Shown: positions 1-6,472 of the stretch, piece by piece
How the letters are laid out: every line of letters starts with the position of its first letter
Numbering within the stretch: the stretch's first letter is position 1
DNA from: a virus
Virus record (IMG/VR): IMGVR_UViG_3300006793_000378
Coordinates: 1-20,436 of that record
Length of the DNA: 20,436 nt
Reading direction: 5' to 3' (one strand)
Notes under the pieces: model-generated
Told to the model about the DNA's origin: nothing
Database searches by the model: none
The model's input: only the letters and a program-made list of their open reading frames with translations
Translations under genes and position numbers: made by a program

Positions 1-1
1 T

Positions 2-262
2 AAATTAACATCAAAAGATTTAGATGCTGCTAATGAATTTATTATAGGTGTACCAAAAGGTAAAATGGTTTCACCTCAGATACAGGAGCTTTTCATGTTG
101 GTGGAGGATCTTTATAAATCCGTAGAGAAAATTGAGATAAGAATTGAAGATATGATGCACAACAAAGTTAATATAGAATTTGTACAAAAACAAACTGAAA
201 AACTATTAAGTGATGTAGAGAAATTAAAAGATAAGGTAAGAGCTAATGGAAAGAATTACTAG
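2..262 (+). CDS. Partial coiled-coil protein of unknown function
   Basis: The frame is open from the first bases of the window, so this is the C-terminal part of a gene that begins upstream. An internal ATG at 65 is possible, but about 20 sensible codons lie before it. The visible part is about 86 residues. It is rich in Lys, Glu and Ile with heptad-like spacing of hydrophobic residues over most of its length, which suggests an alpha-helical coiled coil. There is no signal peptide or membrane segment in the visible part. Its end overlaps the next small gene by 17 nt, so the two are probably translated together. I do not recognise the family. Confidence 0.6.
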   Translation, partial: KLTSKDLDAANEFIIGVPKGKMVSPQIQELFMLVEDLYKSVEKIEIRIEDMMHNKVNIEFVQKQTEKLLSDVEKLKDKVRANGKNY

Positions 263-410
263 AAAAGTGTTACAATATATGTCTGATAAAGAGAAACAAT
301 CTAAACAGATGCATTGTATTAAACATATGAAAAAAGAAGTAAATATTGGGGCAACGGGTACCCATAAATATAGAATTAAACGTGGGCCCAACAAAGGTAT
401 TGTGGTATAA
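246..410 (+). CDS. Small basic protein, 54 aa
   Basis: A complete ORF of 54 codons starts with ATG inside the end of the preceding gene and ends just before the gene at 435. It is strongly basic (many Lys and Arg), with two histidines and one cysteine (HCIKH) near residues 23-27 and a Gly/Thr-rich turn (GATGTH) near residues 35-40. The stop codon lies within a promoter-like TATAAT. I do not recognise the family. The compact fit between neighbours and the lack of a competing frame support it as a real gene. Confidence 0.5.
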   Translation: MERITRKVLQYMSDKEKQSKQMHCIKHMKKEVNIGATGTHKYRIKRGPNKGIVV

Positions 411-411
411 T
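403..411 (+). promoter_or_regulatory. Possible extended -10 promoter
   Basis: The sequence TGGTATAAT is a perfect extended -10 element (TGnTATAAT). A transcription start about 7 nt downstream would fall near 418, just before a GGAG ribosome binding site at 421-424 and the ATG at 435. There is no good -35 hexamer, which extended -10 promoters can tolerate. In an AT-rich genome such a match can arise by chance. Confidence 0.3.
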
Positions 412-434
412 GGGAGCTAGGGAGTAAAATTTTT

Positions 435-644
435 ATGGAGATTGTGGTAGCACTTTTAATGTTTGTAGATCACGAGATCAAGGAACACAGAATTCAGCCT
501 TCAATGAGCGTGTGTTTAAAAGGGAAGCGTGAGGCTTCTCGTCAGATTAATGATAACATAGAATACAAATGCATTAAAACTAAAGCAGAACTAGAAGACA
601 ATATTGATGGGACTAAATCTATTAAGAAAATTATTTTAGAATAA
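435..644 (+). CDS. Conserved small phage protein, 69 aa
   Basis: This 69-residue protein has a short hydrophobic start (IVVALLMFV, about residues 3-11), then a charged body with two cysteines (C27 and C46) and a C-terminal KSIKKIILE. The pattern of a short beta-like hydrophobic start, SMSVCLKGKREA in the middle and a charged end recalls a small unknown protein common in marine phages; this is from memory. The hydrophobic stretch is too short for a convincing signal peptide or holin segment. A GGAG ribosome binding site at 421-424, 10 nt before ATG, supports the start. Confidence 0.7.
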   Translation: MEIVVALLMFVDHEIKEHRIQPSMSVCLKGKREASRQINDNIEYKCIKTKAELEDNIDGTKSIKKIILE

Positions 645-656
645 TGAAATTTTCTT

Positions 657-1301
657 ATGAGCTATCTAAACGCAAACATACCAGTTACATATGCACAAAT
701 TAGGAGAGAATATTTATATGACCTTAAAAAACATCACGGAGAAGTTGAAGACTGTATTATTTTTGGTATTACGTCTATTACGGGACGTTCCTTACTTTTT
801 CATTGTATTATGGAAAATGGAGCTGTCTACTATCGTTTACCAATATCTGCATTCATTCAAAGAGGCTTTAAACCAGAAGATGTTCCTAAACGTAGGCTTG
901 ATGAGTTGGTTTTATGGAACTGTTTTAGTTACTATCCTGCTGTTACTTCTTGGGACATTCTAGACGGTCAAGCAGGAAAATATTTTGGTAAAGATAAAAA
1001 AACTCATGCAGGAGCTTATCTTTTTACTGTTGACTGGGCGCATCCAGAGAGTAATATTATAGATACAGATCATTCTGAAATACCACACGAACATAAATGT
1101 GCGCATATATTGGCTTTAGATGATGGTAATTATGCAGCACAACCAAACAACAGGTTGATTTGGGACATTCCATCCTTTACAGTTAAGGATAATGTACCAG
1201 ATTGGAAAGTACAAACTTCTGAGTGGAATGTGGAAGATTCTAGAAAGTGGCAAACAGAAGATACAGATAAATTTTTTTATGAAATAGAGGAGAAAAAATG
1301 A
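657..1301 (+). CDS. Conserved hypothetical phage protein, 214 aa
   Basis: This is a soluble, aromatic-rich protein of 214 residues with no signal peptide or membrane segment. The N-terminal third is a compact alpha/beta stretch containing GEVEDCIIFGITSITGRSLL, and the C-terminal half is rich in Trp, Asp and His. Similar proteins starting with a SYxNANIP-like motif occur beside lysis genes in marine phages; this is recollection, and no function is known to me. The start has no clear Shine-Dalgarno sequence. An in-frame TGA at 645-647 means ATG 657 is the first possible ATG. Translation may be coupled to the upstream gene, whose stop is 12 nt away. It overlaps the next gene by an ATGA junction. 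Confidence 0.75.
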   Translation: MSYLNANIPVTYAQIRREYLYDLKKHHGEVEDCIIFGITSITGRSLLFHCIMENGAVYYRLPISAFIQRGFKPEDVPKRRLDELVLWNCFSYYPAVTSWDILDGQAGKYFGKDKKTHAGAYLFTVDWAHPESNIIDTDHSEIPHEHKCAHILALDDGNYAAQPNNRLIWDIPSFTVKDNVPDWKVQTSEWNVEDSRKWQTEDTDKFFYEIEEKK

Positions 1302-1768
1302 AGTTAACAGCAAACATAACATTAGACGAGCTTACCAAAAGCCAAATAGCTGAGAGGAAGGGAATTAACAATAATCCTAACCCACAGCAAATTGAAAATC
1401 TAAAAGCGTTAGCAGTAAACATACTACAACCAGTTCGTTCGCACTTTGACAAACCATTAATTATATCATCAGGATTCCGTTGTGCTCAGCTGTGCCTAGA
1501 AATTGGAAGTTCAGTAAACTCTCAACATGTAGCAGATAAACAAGCTGCTGCAGCAGACTTTGAAATACCTAGCGTAGATAACAGAGAGCTAGCTTCGTGG
1601 GTTAAATCAGAGTTGGAATATGACCAGCTAATCTTAGAATTCTACCGAGATAATGAACCTTCCTCAGGCTGGATTCATTGTTCATACTCGACTAATTCAA
1701 ATAGAAATCAATCCTTGCGTGCCAAAAGAGTTGATGGTAAAGTCGTGTATTCACCATGGCTAGAATAA
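1298..1768 (+). CDS. M15-family peptidase, probable endolysin
   Basis: The protein matches zinc D-Ala-D-Ala carboxypeptidase-like enzymes (peptidase M15A), used by many phages as an endolysin to cut peptidoglycan cross-links. Visible hallmarks are ISSGFRC at about residues 56-62, SQH with His77, ADFEI with Asp87, and WIHCSY with His127. His77, Asp87 and His127 are the expected zinc ligands, and Glu114 in the LILEFY motif may be the catalytic acid/base. The usual HxxGxAxD motif is altered: His77 and Asp87 are ten residues apart instead of seven, and the glycine is missing. Its 156-residue length is normal for phage versions. There is no signal peptide, so export would need a holin or similar. 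A strong GGAG site precedes the ATG, which overlaps the previous stop. Confidence 0.9.
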   Translation: MKLTANITLDELTKSQIAERKGINNNPNPQQIENLKALAVNILQPVRSHFDKPLIISSGFRCAQLCLEIGSSVNSQHVADKQAAAADFEIPSVDNRELASWVKSELEYDQLILEFYRDNEPSSGWIHCSYSTNSNRNQSLRAKRVDGKVVYSPWLE

Positions 1769-2271
1769 CTGTTATAGATAATTTTCTAGAAGATAAACAT
1801 TTTAAAAAAATTCAAGAACACTTCCTATCAAGTACGATACCTTGGTATTGGCTACCTCAAGATGTTCCATTAGAGGATGAACAAGAAAACTTAAGTAAGA
1901 ATGGTTTTTTTAATCATTGTATTTTTAATCATTGGCAATTTTTAGCACCATATTCTAAAGAAATAGGATTACTTTTAACGAAATTGAATATTGTAGCTCC
2001 TATACAAATTAGAGCTAATTTAAACTTGCGGGATGTTGATTCTATTAGTTCAAAATGGCATGTAGATTATCCAGATATACCAAATAATAAAACAGCTATT
2101 TTTTATTTAAATAATAATAACGGTAAGACAATAGTAGATGATAATGGTAAACACACAAAAGTTGACAGTAAGGAAAATAGAATGTTAATATTAGATGGAG
2201 ATATAAAACATAAAGCTCAATATCAAACAGACGTACATAAGAGATATTTATTAAATATAAACTACGTATAG
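1756..2271 (+). CDS. 2OG-Fe(II) oxygenase-like protein (first of four)
   Basis: This 171-residue protein has the double-stranded beta-helix signature of 2-oxoglutarate/Fe(II) dioxygenases: WHVDY gives His102 and Asp104, His152 lies in DGDIKHKA, and Arg163 in KRYLLNINY would bind 2-oxoglutarate. It opens with ITVIDNFLED, the usual 'fixed' N-terminus of phage oxygenases of this kind. Such enzymes hydroxylate or demethylate proteins, nucleic acids or small molecules; the substrate here is unknown. It overlaps the endolysin gene by 13 nt, so the two are probably co-translated. The Asn-rich loop at about residues 119-130 is AT-rich at the DNA level. Confidence 0.8.
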   Translation: MARITVIDNFLEDKHFKKIQEHFLSSTIPWYWLPQDVPLEDEQENLSKNGFFNHCIFNHWQFLAPYSKEIGLLLTKLNIVAPIQIRANLNLRDVDSISSKWHVDYPDIPNNKTAIFYLNNNNGKTIVDDNGKHTKVDSKENRMLILDGDIKHKAQYQTDVHKRYLLNINYV

Positions 2272-2283
2272 GTGGTAAATTAG

Positions 2284-2433
2284 ATGGCAATAACTAGAAG
2301 TCAAATAAAAAAACAGCTAGAACCTGGTCTTGGAAGAGGTTGGGGTAGAGCAGAAAAAAGCAAATTTAGAAAAGTGTTGGAGAAAACACATGGTAAAATC
2401 TATAAATCCAGTCGCAAAAAGTCTAAGGTCTAG
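2284..2433 (+). CDS. Small basic protein, 49 aa, overlapping next gene
   Basis: This ORF begins MAITRSQIKKQLEPG, a start seen in many small marine-phage proteins (recollection), and ends in a Lys/Ser/Arg-rich tail (SSRKKSKV). A GGTGG stretch about 10 nt before the ATG could serve as ribosome binding site. The last 44 nt also encode the start of the next small basic gene in another frame. It has no membrane segment. The function is unknown; its high positive charge would suit binding nucleic acid or another acidic partner. Confidence 0.55.
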   Translation: MAITRSQIKKQLEPGLGRGWGRAEKSKFRKVLEKTHGKIYKSSRKKSKV

Positions 2434-2545
2434 AACATTCAAGCCTAAAGTGATACAATCAAAGAAGTTGTACAACCGTAAAAAGAAGAGAATTAACACT
2501 CTTAATGCGGCCGCACAAATAAAATTGGAGGAGCCAAATGGCTGA
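2390..2545 (+). CDS. Small Lys/Arg-rich conserved phage protein, 51 aa
   Basis: From ATG 2390 the protein reads SINPVAKSLRSRTFKPKV and then KKLYNRKKKR, a pattern I associate with a very common tiny basic protein in marine podoviruses (VAKxLR...PKV...K.YNRKK). The frame is open further upstream to an ATG at 2330, but that part lies inside the preceding gene and the conserved-looking part starts at 2390. A TTGGAG ribosome binding site lies 8-10 nt before the ATG. Its end overlaps the next gene by 8 nt. The charge suggests a nucleic-acid or virion packaging role, which is inference. Confidence 0.65.
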   Translation: MVKSINPVAKSLRSRTFKPKVIQSKKLYNRKKKRINTLNAAAQIKLEEPNG

Positions 2546-2930
2546 TAAAAAGTCTTATAAGAAAAAGAAACTTGATGTTACTTTTGGTGGTGGAATATAT
2601 GATGATGAATATGTTACCACGCCTAGAGCATCTATGGGTGTTGGAAAAGGGGATAAGAAATTAGATTTTACTTTTGAAAAACCTTTTAGTAAAAAAACTA
2701 AAGAAAATATATCTAGTCAGATAGGTCTTGGTTATACCAAAGAAGGTGAAAACTCCAGTTTTAATGTTACAGGAACAAAACGAGGTAAGTCAAAAAATTT
2801 AAGTTTTAATTATAGCAGAAGCTTTAGCACTGGTGGCTATACGGGATCTTATATTAAAAGTGAATTAGATGGTAAAAAAGTTTCTAATAAATCATACGAA
2901 CAATATTATAAGGGCATGATTGATGTTTAA
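2538..2930 (+). CDS. Beta-strand-rich protein of unknown function, 130 aa
   Basis: After a Lys-rich start, the protein is a run of alternating hydrophobic/polar segments separated by Gly, Asn or Lys-rich turns: LDVTFGGGIY, ASMGVGKGDKKLDFTFEKPF, SQIGLGYTKEG, SSFNVTGTKRG, NLSFNYSRSF. This recalls the strands of outer-membrane beta-barrels or beta-meander proteins, but there is no signal peptide and only about six to eight strands. A TTGGAGGAG ribosome binding site stands 5 nt before ATG. It overlaps its neighbours on both sides by 8 nt. The position after the endolysin and before the neck genes would fit a lysis or virion accessory role. I cannot name the family. Confidence 0.65.
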   Translation: MADKKSYKKKKLDVTFGGGIYDDEYVTTPRASMGVGKGDKKLDFTFEKPFSKKTKENISSQIGLGYTKEGENSSFNVTGTKRGKSKNLSFNYSRSFSTGGYTGSYIKSELDGKKVSNKSYEQYYKGMIDV

Positions 2931-3000
2931 AAAAATTAAAAAGTATATAAAACATATAATAGAAAAATTACTTGGCAAAAGATGCCAGTGTAAGGATTAA
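2923..3000 (+). CDS. 25-aa cationic amphipathic peptide, possible lysis peptide
   Basis: A 25-codon ORF starts inside the end of the previous gene with AAGGG 8 nt upstream of its ATG and stops 2 nt before the next gene. Residues 2-19 (FKKIKKYIKHIIEKLLGK) form a textbook amphipathic helix: Phe2, Ile5, Tyr8, Ile9, Ile12, Ile13, Leu16 and Leu17 fall on one face and lysines on the other. The tail has two cysteines (CQC). Net charge is strongly positive. Such peptides resemble antimicrobial peptides and the phage 'disruptin' type of outer-membrane lysis peptide. This role is inference; a chance ORF in AT-rich DNA cannot be excluded. Confidence 0.5.
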   Translation: MFKKIKKYIKHIIEKLLGKRCQCKD

Positions 3001-3002
3001 TT

Positions 3003-3704
3003 ATGGCAACATCAGGAGCAACATCATTTAATCTTAATATCGATGAAGTCATTGATGAAGGATTTGAAAGATGCGGTGGTATTAGACCAAGCACGGGCTA
3101 TGATTTAAAAACAGCACGAAGATCATTAAACTTATTATTTTCTGATTGGGGAAACAGAGGAATACATCTTTGGAAAGTTGAATTAAATGAACAAGCATTA
3201 ACAGCAGGCACAGCTACTTACAGTGTCGCTGCCAATGTAAGTGATGTCTTAGAAGCTTACATATCAACCACAGCTGCGTCAGGTGATAATGCTAACACAC
3301 AAGATGTAGCGCTTACAAAAATAGACAGATCTGCTTATTCAGCTAAACCTAATAAATTAGCAAGAGGACAACCATCACAATATTATGTTGATAGACAAGT
3401 AACTCCAAAAATAAGTTTATATGTTGCGCCTGATGCATCAACATACACAACTTTAAAATATTACACTATAAATAGAATTGAAGACGCAACAGCTTATAAT
3501 GACCAACAAGCTGATGTAGTTTACCGATTTTTACCATGTATGTGTGCAGGTTTAGCTTATTATTTAGCTATGAAAAAAGCACCTGAAAGACTTGAAGCAA
3601 TGAAATTAATTTACGAAGATGAAATGAAAAGAGCTTTGGAAGAAGACGGGCAGAGAACATCATTATATATCTCTCCTCAGTCGTACTTTCCAAATGTATC
3701 ATAA
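3003..3704 (+). CDS. Neck / head-tail adaptor-like protein
   Basis: This 233-residue protein begins with a helical region (INIDEV-like start, then EGFERCGGIRPSTGYDLKTARRSLNLLF at about 15-45) followed by beta-rich segments and a helical C-terminus. This is the layout of P22 gp4-like tail accessory factors and SU10-type adaptor proteins, which sit under the portal and join head to tail. The helix-rich RSLNLLFSDWGNRGIHLW segment is typical of marine podovirus relatives. Identification is by resemblance, not by a catalytic motif. AAGGA precedes the ATG by 6 nt. The stop overlaps the next ATG (TAATG), which points to translational coupling in the neck gene set. Confidence 0.7.
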   Translation: MATSGATSFNLNIDEVIDEGFERCGGIRPSTGYDLKTARRSLNLLFSDWGNRGIHLWKVELNEQALTAGTATYSVAANVSDVLEAYISTTAASGDNANTQDVALTKIDRSAYSAKPNKLARGQPSQYYVDRQVTPKISLYVAPDASTYTTLKYYTINRIEDATAYNDQQADVVYRFLPCMCAGLAYYLAMKKAPERLEAMKLIYEDEMKRALEEDGQRTSLYISPQSYFPNVS

Positions 3705-4144
3705 TGGCTAAATACGCAAGCGGAAAAAGATCATTAGCAATTTCTGATAGAAGTGGATTAGCTTTTCCATATCAAGAAATGGTTACAGAATGGAATGGTT
3801 CTTTTGTTCATATATCTGAATATGATCCTAAACAACCACAAATAACAAGAAGAAGAAACGTAACTGATGCTATTGCTTTACAAAAAGTAAGACCTCAAAG
3901 ATTTCAACAACCTAAAACTGTTGCACCTAATGATGATACTTTAGCTGATTCTGGTGGAACTATGGTTGGTGTGGCTAATTTAAGTTTACCTGGTCAATTT
4001 GCATTTAAAACACAAGACTTTGAAATTACAAGAAATGGAGTTACATCTATATTACATAGTATGATTCCAGAAGATCCTTCATTACAAAATAGAAGAAGAG
4101 AAGCTTCAACATTATTAGGCAATGTAACAGTGAGTATTTCATAA
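3704..4144 (+). CDS. Conserved virion-associated protein, 146 aa
   Basis: The N-terminal 60 residues carry a pattern I recognise from marine phages between adaptor genes: YASGKRSLAISDRSG, then EWNGSFVHISEYDPK and a ...RRNVTDAIALQKVRPQR segment. It is rich in Arg, Gln and Pro with a beta-rich C-terminal half. There is no membrane segment or enzyme motif. TAATG junctions join it to both neighbours, so it is likely made with the neck proteins and may be a structural component. The exact position in the particle is unknown. Confidence 0.65.
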   Translation: MAKYASGKRSLAISDRSGLAFPYQEMVTEWNGSFVHISEYDPKQPQITRRRNVTDAIALQKVRPQRFQQPKTVAPNDDTLADSGGTMVGVANLSLPGQFAFKTQDFEITRNGVTSILHSMIPEDPSLQNRRREASTLLGNVTVSIS

Positions 4145-4812
4145 TGGCTATTACACATGCAAATTTTTTAACACAAGTACGAAACTTTACAGAAGTAGAT
4201 AGTAATGTTTTAAGTGATACTATTTTAGATCAATTCATAAGAAATGTAGAATTAGAAATAGCAGGACAAGTTGATTACGATGATTTAAGAAAATACTCTA
4301 CATCTAGTTTTACAGCTAATAATAGATATGTTATTTTACCAGCTGATTGTATTTTAGTTAGGTCTGTACAGCACGTTGCAGCGAATGGAAATAGGACTTT
4401 TTTAGAAAGAAGAGACACAAGTTTTATAACTGAATTTAATCCAACAGGTGCAACAGGCACACCTAAATACTGGGCTAATTGGGAGGATAATGTTCAACAA
4501 GGTCCTGTCATATTGGTTGCTCCAACACCAGCAGCAGCTGATACGGTTCAGGTCAATTTTATTAAAGACCCACCTCATTTTGATAGTTCAACTAGCACTA
4601 CACTTTCAAAACAACATGAACAGCTATTATTATACGGAGTGTTAAAAGAAGCTTATGGCTTTTTAAAAGGCCCTGAAGACCTATACAAACTGTATTCTGA
4701 TAGGTATAATCAAAGCATACAAGCTTTTGGTCTACAACAAATGGGTAGACGAAGAAGAGGAGAATACGACAGTGGAGTTCCTCGAATTAAAATACCTTCA
4801 CCGTCACCATAA
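4144..4812 (+). CDS. Phage adaptor protein (SU10/T7 gp11-like)
   Basis: This protein has 222 residues with an N-terminal helical part (LSDTILDQFIRNVELEIAG at about 23-41), a central beta-rich part with PTPAAADTVQVNFIKDPP, and a helical region near 150-185 containing LYGVLKEAYGFLKGPEDL. The order and length resemble the adaptor/gatekeeper proteins of SU10-like and T7-like podoviruses, which connect portal and tail tube. It overlaps the gene before it by one base (TAATG). The positively charged stretch MGRRRRGEYDSG near the C-terminus is notable. Together with the protein at 3003 it may form a two-layer neck; this is inference. Confidence 0.7.
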   Translation: MAITHANFLTQVRNFTEVDSNVLSDTILDQFIRNVELEIAGQVDYDDLRKYSTSSFTANNRYVILPADCILVRSVQHVAANGNRTFLERRDTSFITEFNPTGATGTPKYWANWEDNVQQGPVILVAPTPAAADTVQVNFIKDPPHFDSSTSTTLSKQHEQLLLYGVLKEAYGFLKGPEDLYKLYSDRYNQSIQAFGLQQMGRRRRGEYDSGVPRIKIPSPSP

Positions 4813-4829
4813 TTAATTAAGGAGATAAA

Positions 4830-5267
4830 ATGGCAATAACAACTAACGCAATCTGTAATTCTTTCAAAAAAGAATTATTAGAAGCAACTCATAATTTTAG
4901 TCACCCTGGTGGAAACTCATTTAAGTTATCAATGTACGGAACACCAGCGACTTTAGGAAAATCAACAACGTCTTTTACTACAGGTGGACAAGTAACATCA
5001 CCATCAGGTGGATACTCTTCAGGTGGTAAAGCTCTTGTCAATGTAGGAACATCAATAGCAACAAATACAGCAATAACGGATTTTGCTGATTTATCTTTTG
5101 TTGGTGTAACAATCACAGCAAGAGGCGCTTTAATTTATAATGACACTAATGGCGATAAAGCAGTGGCAGTATTAGATTTTGGCGGTGAAAAAACTGCGAG
5201 TAACGGAACTTTTACAATTCAGTTTCCAGCATTTACAACGGCAGCAGCAATATTGAGAATCGCATAA
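4830..5267 (+). CDS. Virion structural protein, 145 aa
   Basis: The sequence is rich in Gly, Ser, Thr and Ala and predicted to be almost all beta. It has the elements SFKLSMYGTPATLG, TSPSGGYSSGGKAL and TARGALIYNDTNGDKAVAVLDFGG, a pattern found in many marine phages as a small virion protein (recollection). There is no signal peptide or membrane helix. AAGGAGA stands 6 nt before the ATG. The gene ends just before the structured region at 5274-5327. It may be a tail or decoration component; which one cannot be told here. Confidence 0.7.
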   Translation: MAITTNAICNSFKKELLEATHNFSHPGGNSFKLSMYGTPATLGKSTTSFTTGGQVTSPSGGYSSGGKALVNVGTSIATNTAITDFADLSFVGVTITARGALIYNDTNGDKAVAVLDFGGEKTASNGTFTIQFPAFTTAAAILRIA

Positions 5268-5273
5268 CTTAAA

Positions 5274-5327
5274 GGAGGGGCCTGCTATGGCGAACATTAT
5301 TAATTTGTTTTTCATAGCGGGTTCTCC
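5274..5327 (+). promoter_or_regulatory. RNA hairpin enclosing ribosome binding site and start codon
   Basis: CCTGCTATG (5281-5289) can pair with CATAGCGGG (5313-5321), a 9-bp stem with one G-T(U) wobble and a 23-nt loop. Outside it, GGAG (5274-5277) can pair with CTCC (5324-5327). The stem would hold the AAAGGAGGGG Shine-Dalgarno sequence and the ATG at 5287 of a 22-codon ORF. No U-tract follows, so it does not look like an intrinsic terminator. It could control translation of the micro-ORF and the fibre gene behind it, or mark an RNA processing site. Confidence 0.4.
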
Positions 5328-5355
5328 GTTATTCCCCGAGGTAATACATGGCTAA
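5287..5355 (+). CDS. 22-aa micro-ORF with very strong ribosome binding site
   Basis: ATG at 5287 follows AAAGGAGGGG (5271-5280), the most complete Shine-Dalgarno sequence in the window, with about 6 nt spacing. The peptide is hydrophobic (NLFFIAGSPLFP in the middle) and ends in VIHG. Its stop codon overlaps the first 8 nt of the fibre gene (ATGGCTAA), a layout expected for translational coupling. It may be a leader peptide that opens the hairpin for the next gene, or a small membrane-active peptide. I do not recognise a family. Confidence 0.45.
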   Translation: MANIINLFFIAGSPLFPEVIHG

Positions 5356-6451
5356 TAATAAATGGGGTCAAGGTCAATGGGGTATAAACGACTGGGGCAA
5401 TCAAGCTGACATAAGTGTTGCTGTATCAGGTCAAAGTTTAACAACATCATTAGGAACACTAACAGATGTTTCAGGAGAAATAAATCAAGGTTGGGGAAGA
5501 TTATATTGGGGTGAGAACGCTTGGGGTGTTGCAGGTGATATCGTTGCTTTAGGTCAATCTTTATCAACCAGTATAAGTGGAGCAACTGCAAAATTTGGTT
5601 CAAGTGATTCGCCAACAGGACAAAGCCTTACTCCATCTGTTGGATCATCAACAGTTGAAATTGCAACAGAAGTTGCAGTAACAGGTCAAGCTTTAGCAAG
5701 TTCAGTAGGCACAGCTTCGGAAGCCACTGGAGGAGCAACAATTATTCCAACAGGACAGGCAGCAACCACAAACGTTGGTGCAGCAACAATAGATGAACGA
5801 TTTTTAATTGGTGAAGGTTGGGGTAGATTATCTTGGGGTAACTTAGTATGGGGAGGAGCTTTCTCTGCTGTTGCACAAGGTCAATCGATGTCAACTTCGA
5901 TTGGTTCACCTACAGTTCAAATAGATCACCAAGTATCTCAAGCAGGTTTGAGTCTTTTAACTATAACTCAAGGTTTAGAGTCAATTGTAATTGATGGAAA
6001 CATTACTGTCTTTGTGGGTGAACCTGCACTACAAACATCGTTAGGTCAACAAAGTTTAGTTCAAACAACTAATGAAAGTGTTTCAGGTCAAGCATTAGCA
6101 GGATCAATTGGTCAAGTAGTTCCTGAGCCAAAAATACCTGTAGATGTAACAGGAATATCAGCTTCACTTTCTTTAGGTTCTATTACGTTAGTTCAAACAA
6201 CAGTAGAGGCAGTAAGTGGTCAAGCAGTTACTACAGCAATAGGATCAGCCAGCCAAGCATCAATATATCCTGTAACTACTGCGGGCGCATTAACTACATC
6301 TGTGGGATCAGTAGCAATTACAGGTACCGCAAGTATTAGCGTTTCTGGTATAGGGTTGACAGCGAGCATTGGTTCACCTATCTTAACAACATGGCAGGAG
6401 ATAGATCCTGGGGTAACTAATAATTGGTCCCCTGTTGATCTTGCTGCTTAA
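5348..6451 (+). CDS. Repeat-rich fibre-like virion protein, 367 aa
   Basis: The protein is built of short beta repeats. About twelve units match G-Q-[SA]-x-x-[TS]-x-[ILV]-G, for example GQSLTTSLG, GQALASSVG and GQAVTTAIG, spaced roughly 20-35 residues apart. Three Trp-Gly clusters interrupt them at residues 6-17, 48-60 and 157-169 (such as GWGRLYWGENAWG). It ends WSPVDLAA. Such repeats are typical of elongated phage fibres or surface decoration proteins. No enzyme motif or trimerisation domain is recognisable. It follows the micro-ORF with an 8-nt overlap and has no strong ribosome binding site of its own beyond GAGG (5338-5341), 6 nt upstream. Confidence 0.75.
   Translation: MANNKWGQGQWGINDWGNQADISVAVSGQSLTTSLGTLTDVSGEINQGWGRLYWGENAWGVAGDIVALGQSLSTSISGATAKFGSSDSPTGQSLTPSVGSSTVEIATEVAVTGQALASSVGTASEATGGATIIPTGQAATTNVGAATIDERFLIGEGWGRLSWGNLVWGGAFSAVAQGQSMSTSIGSPTVQIDHQVSQAGLSLLTITQGLESIVIDGNITVFVGEPALQTSLGQQSLVQTTNESVSGQALAGSIGQVVPEPKIPVDVTGISASLSLGSITLVQTTVEAVSGQAVTTAIGSASQASIYPVTTAGALTTSVGSVAITGTASISVSGIGLTASIGSPILTTWQEIDPGVTNNWSPVDLAA
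5363..5854 (+). repeat. Three Trp-Gly-rich repeat clusters in fibre gene
   Basis: Similar blocks lie at 5363-5398, 5489-5527 and 5816-5854. The second and third share GWGRL-x-WG-(2 residues)-x-WG and near-identical DNA (GGTTGGGGAAGATTAT versus GGTTGGGGTAGATTAT). The first is a shorter, diverged version. Clusters of this type suggest internal duplication of a surface-exposed module. Confidence 0.65.
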
Positions 6452-6472
6452 TTAGGTTAAAATAAGGATTAT

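Noticed and set aside
644-703. 19-codon ORF starting at the TAATG after the gene at 435
   Set aside because: It runs in a different frame inside the well-supported gene at 657. It may help re-initiation but shows no protein-like pattern.
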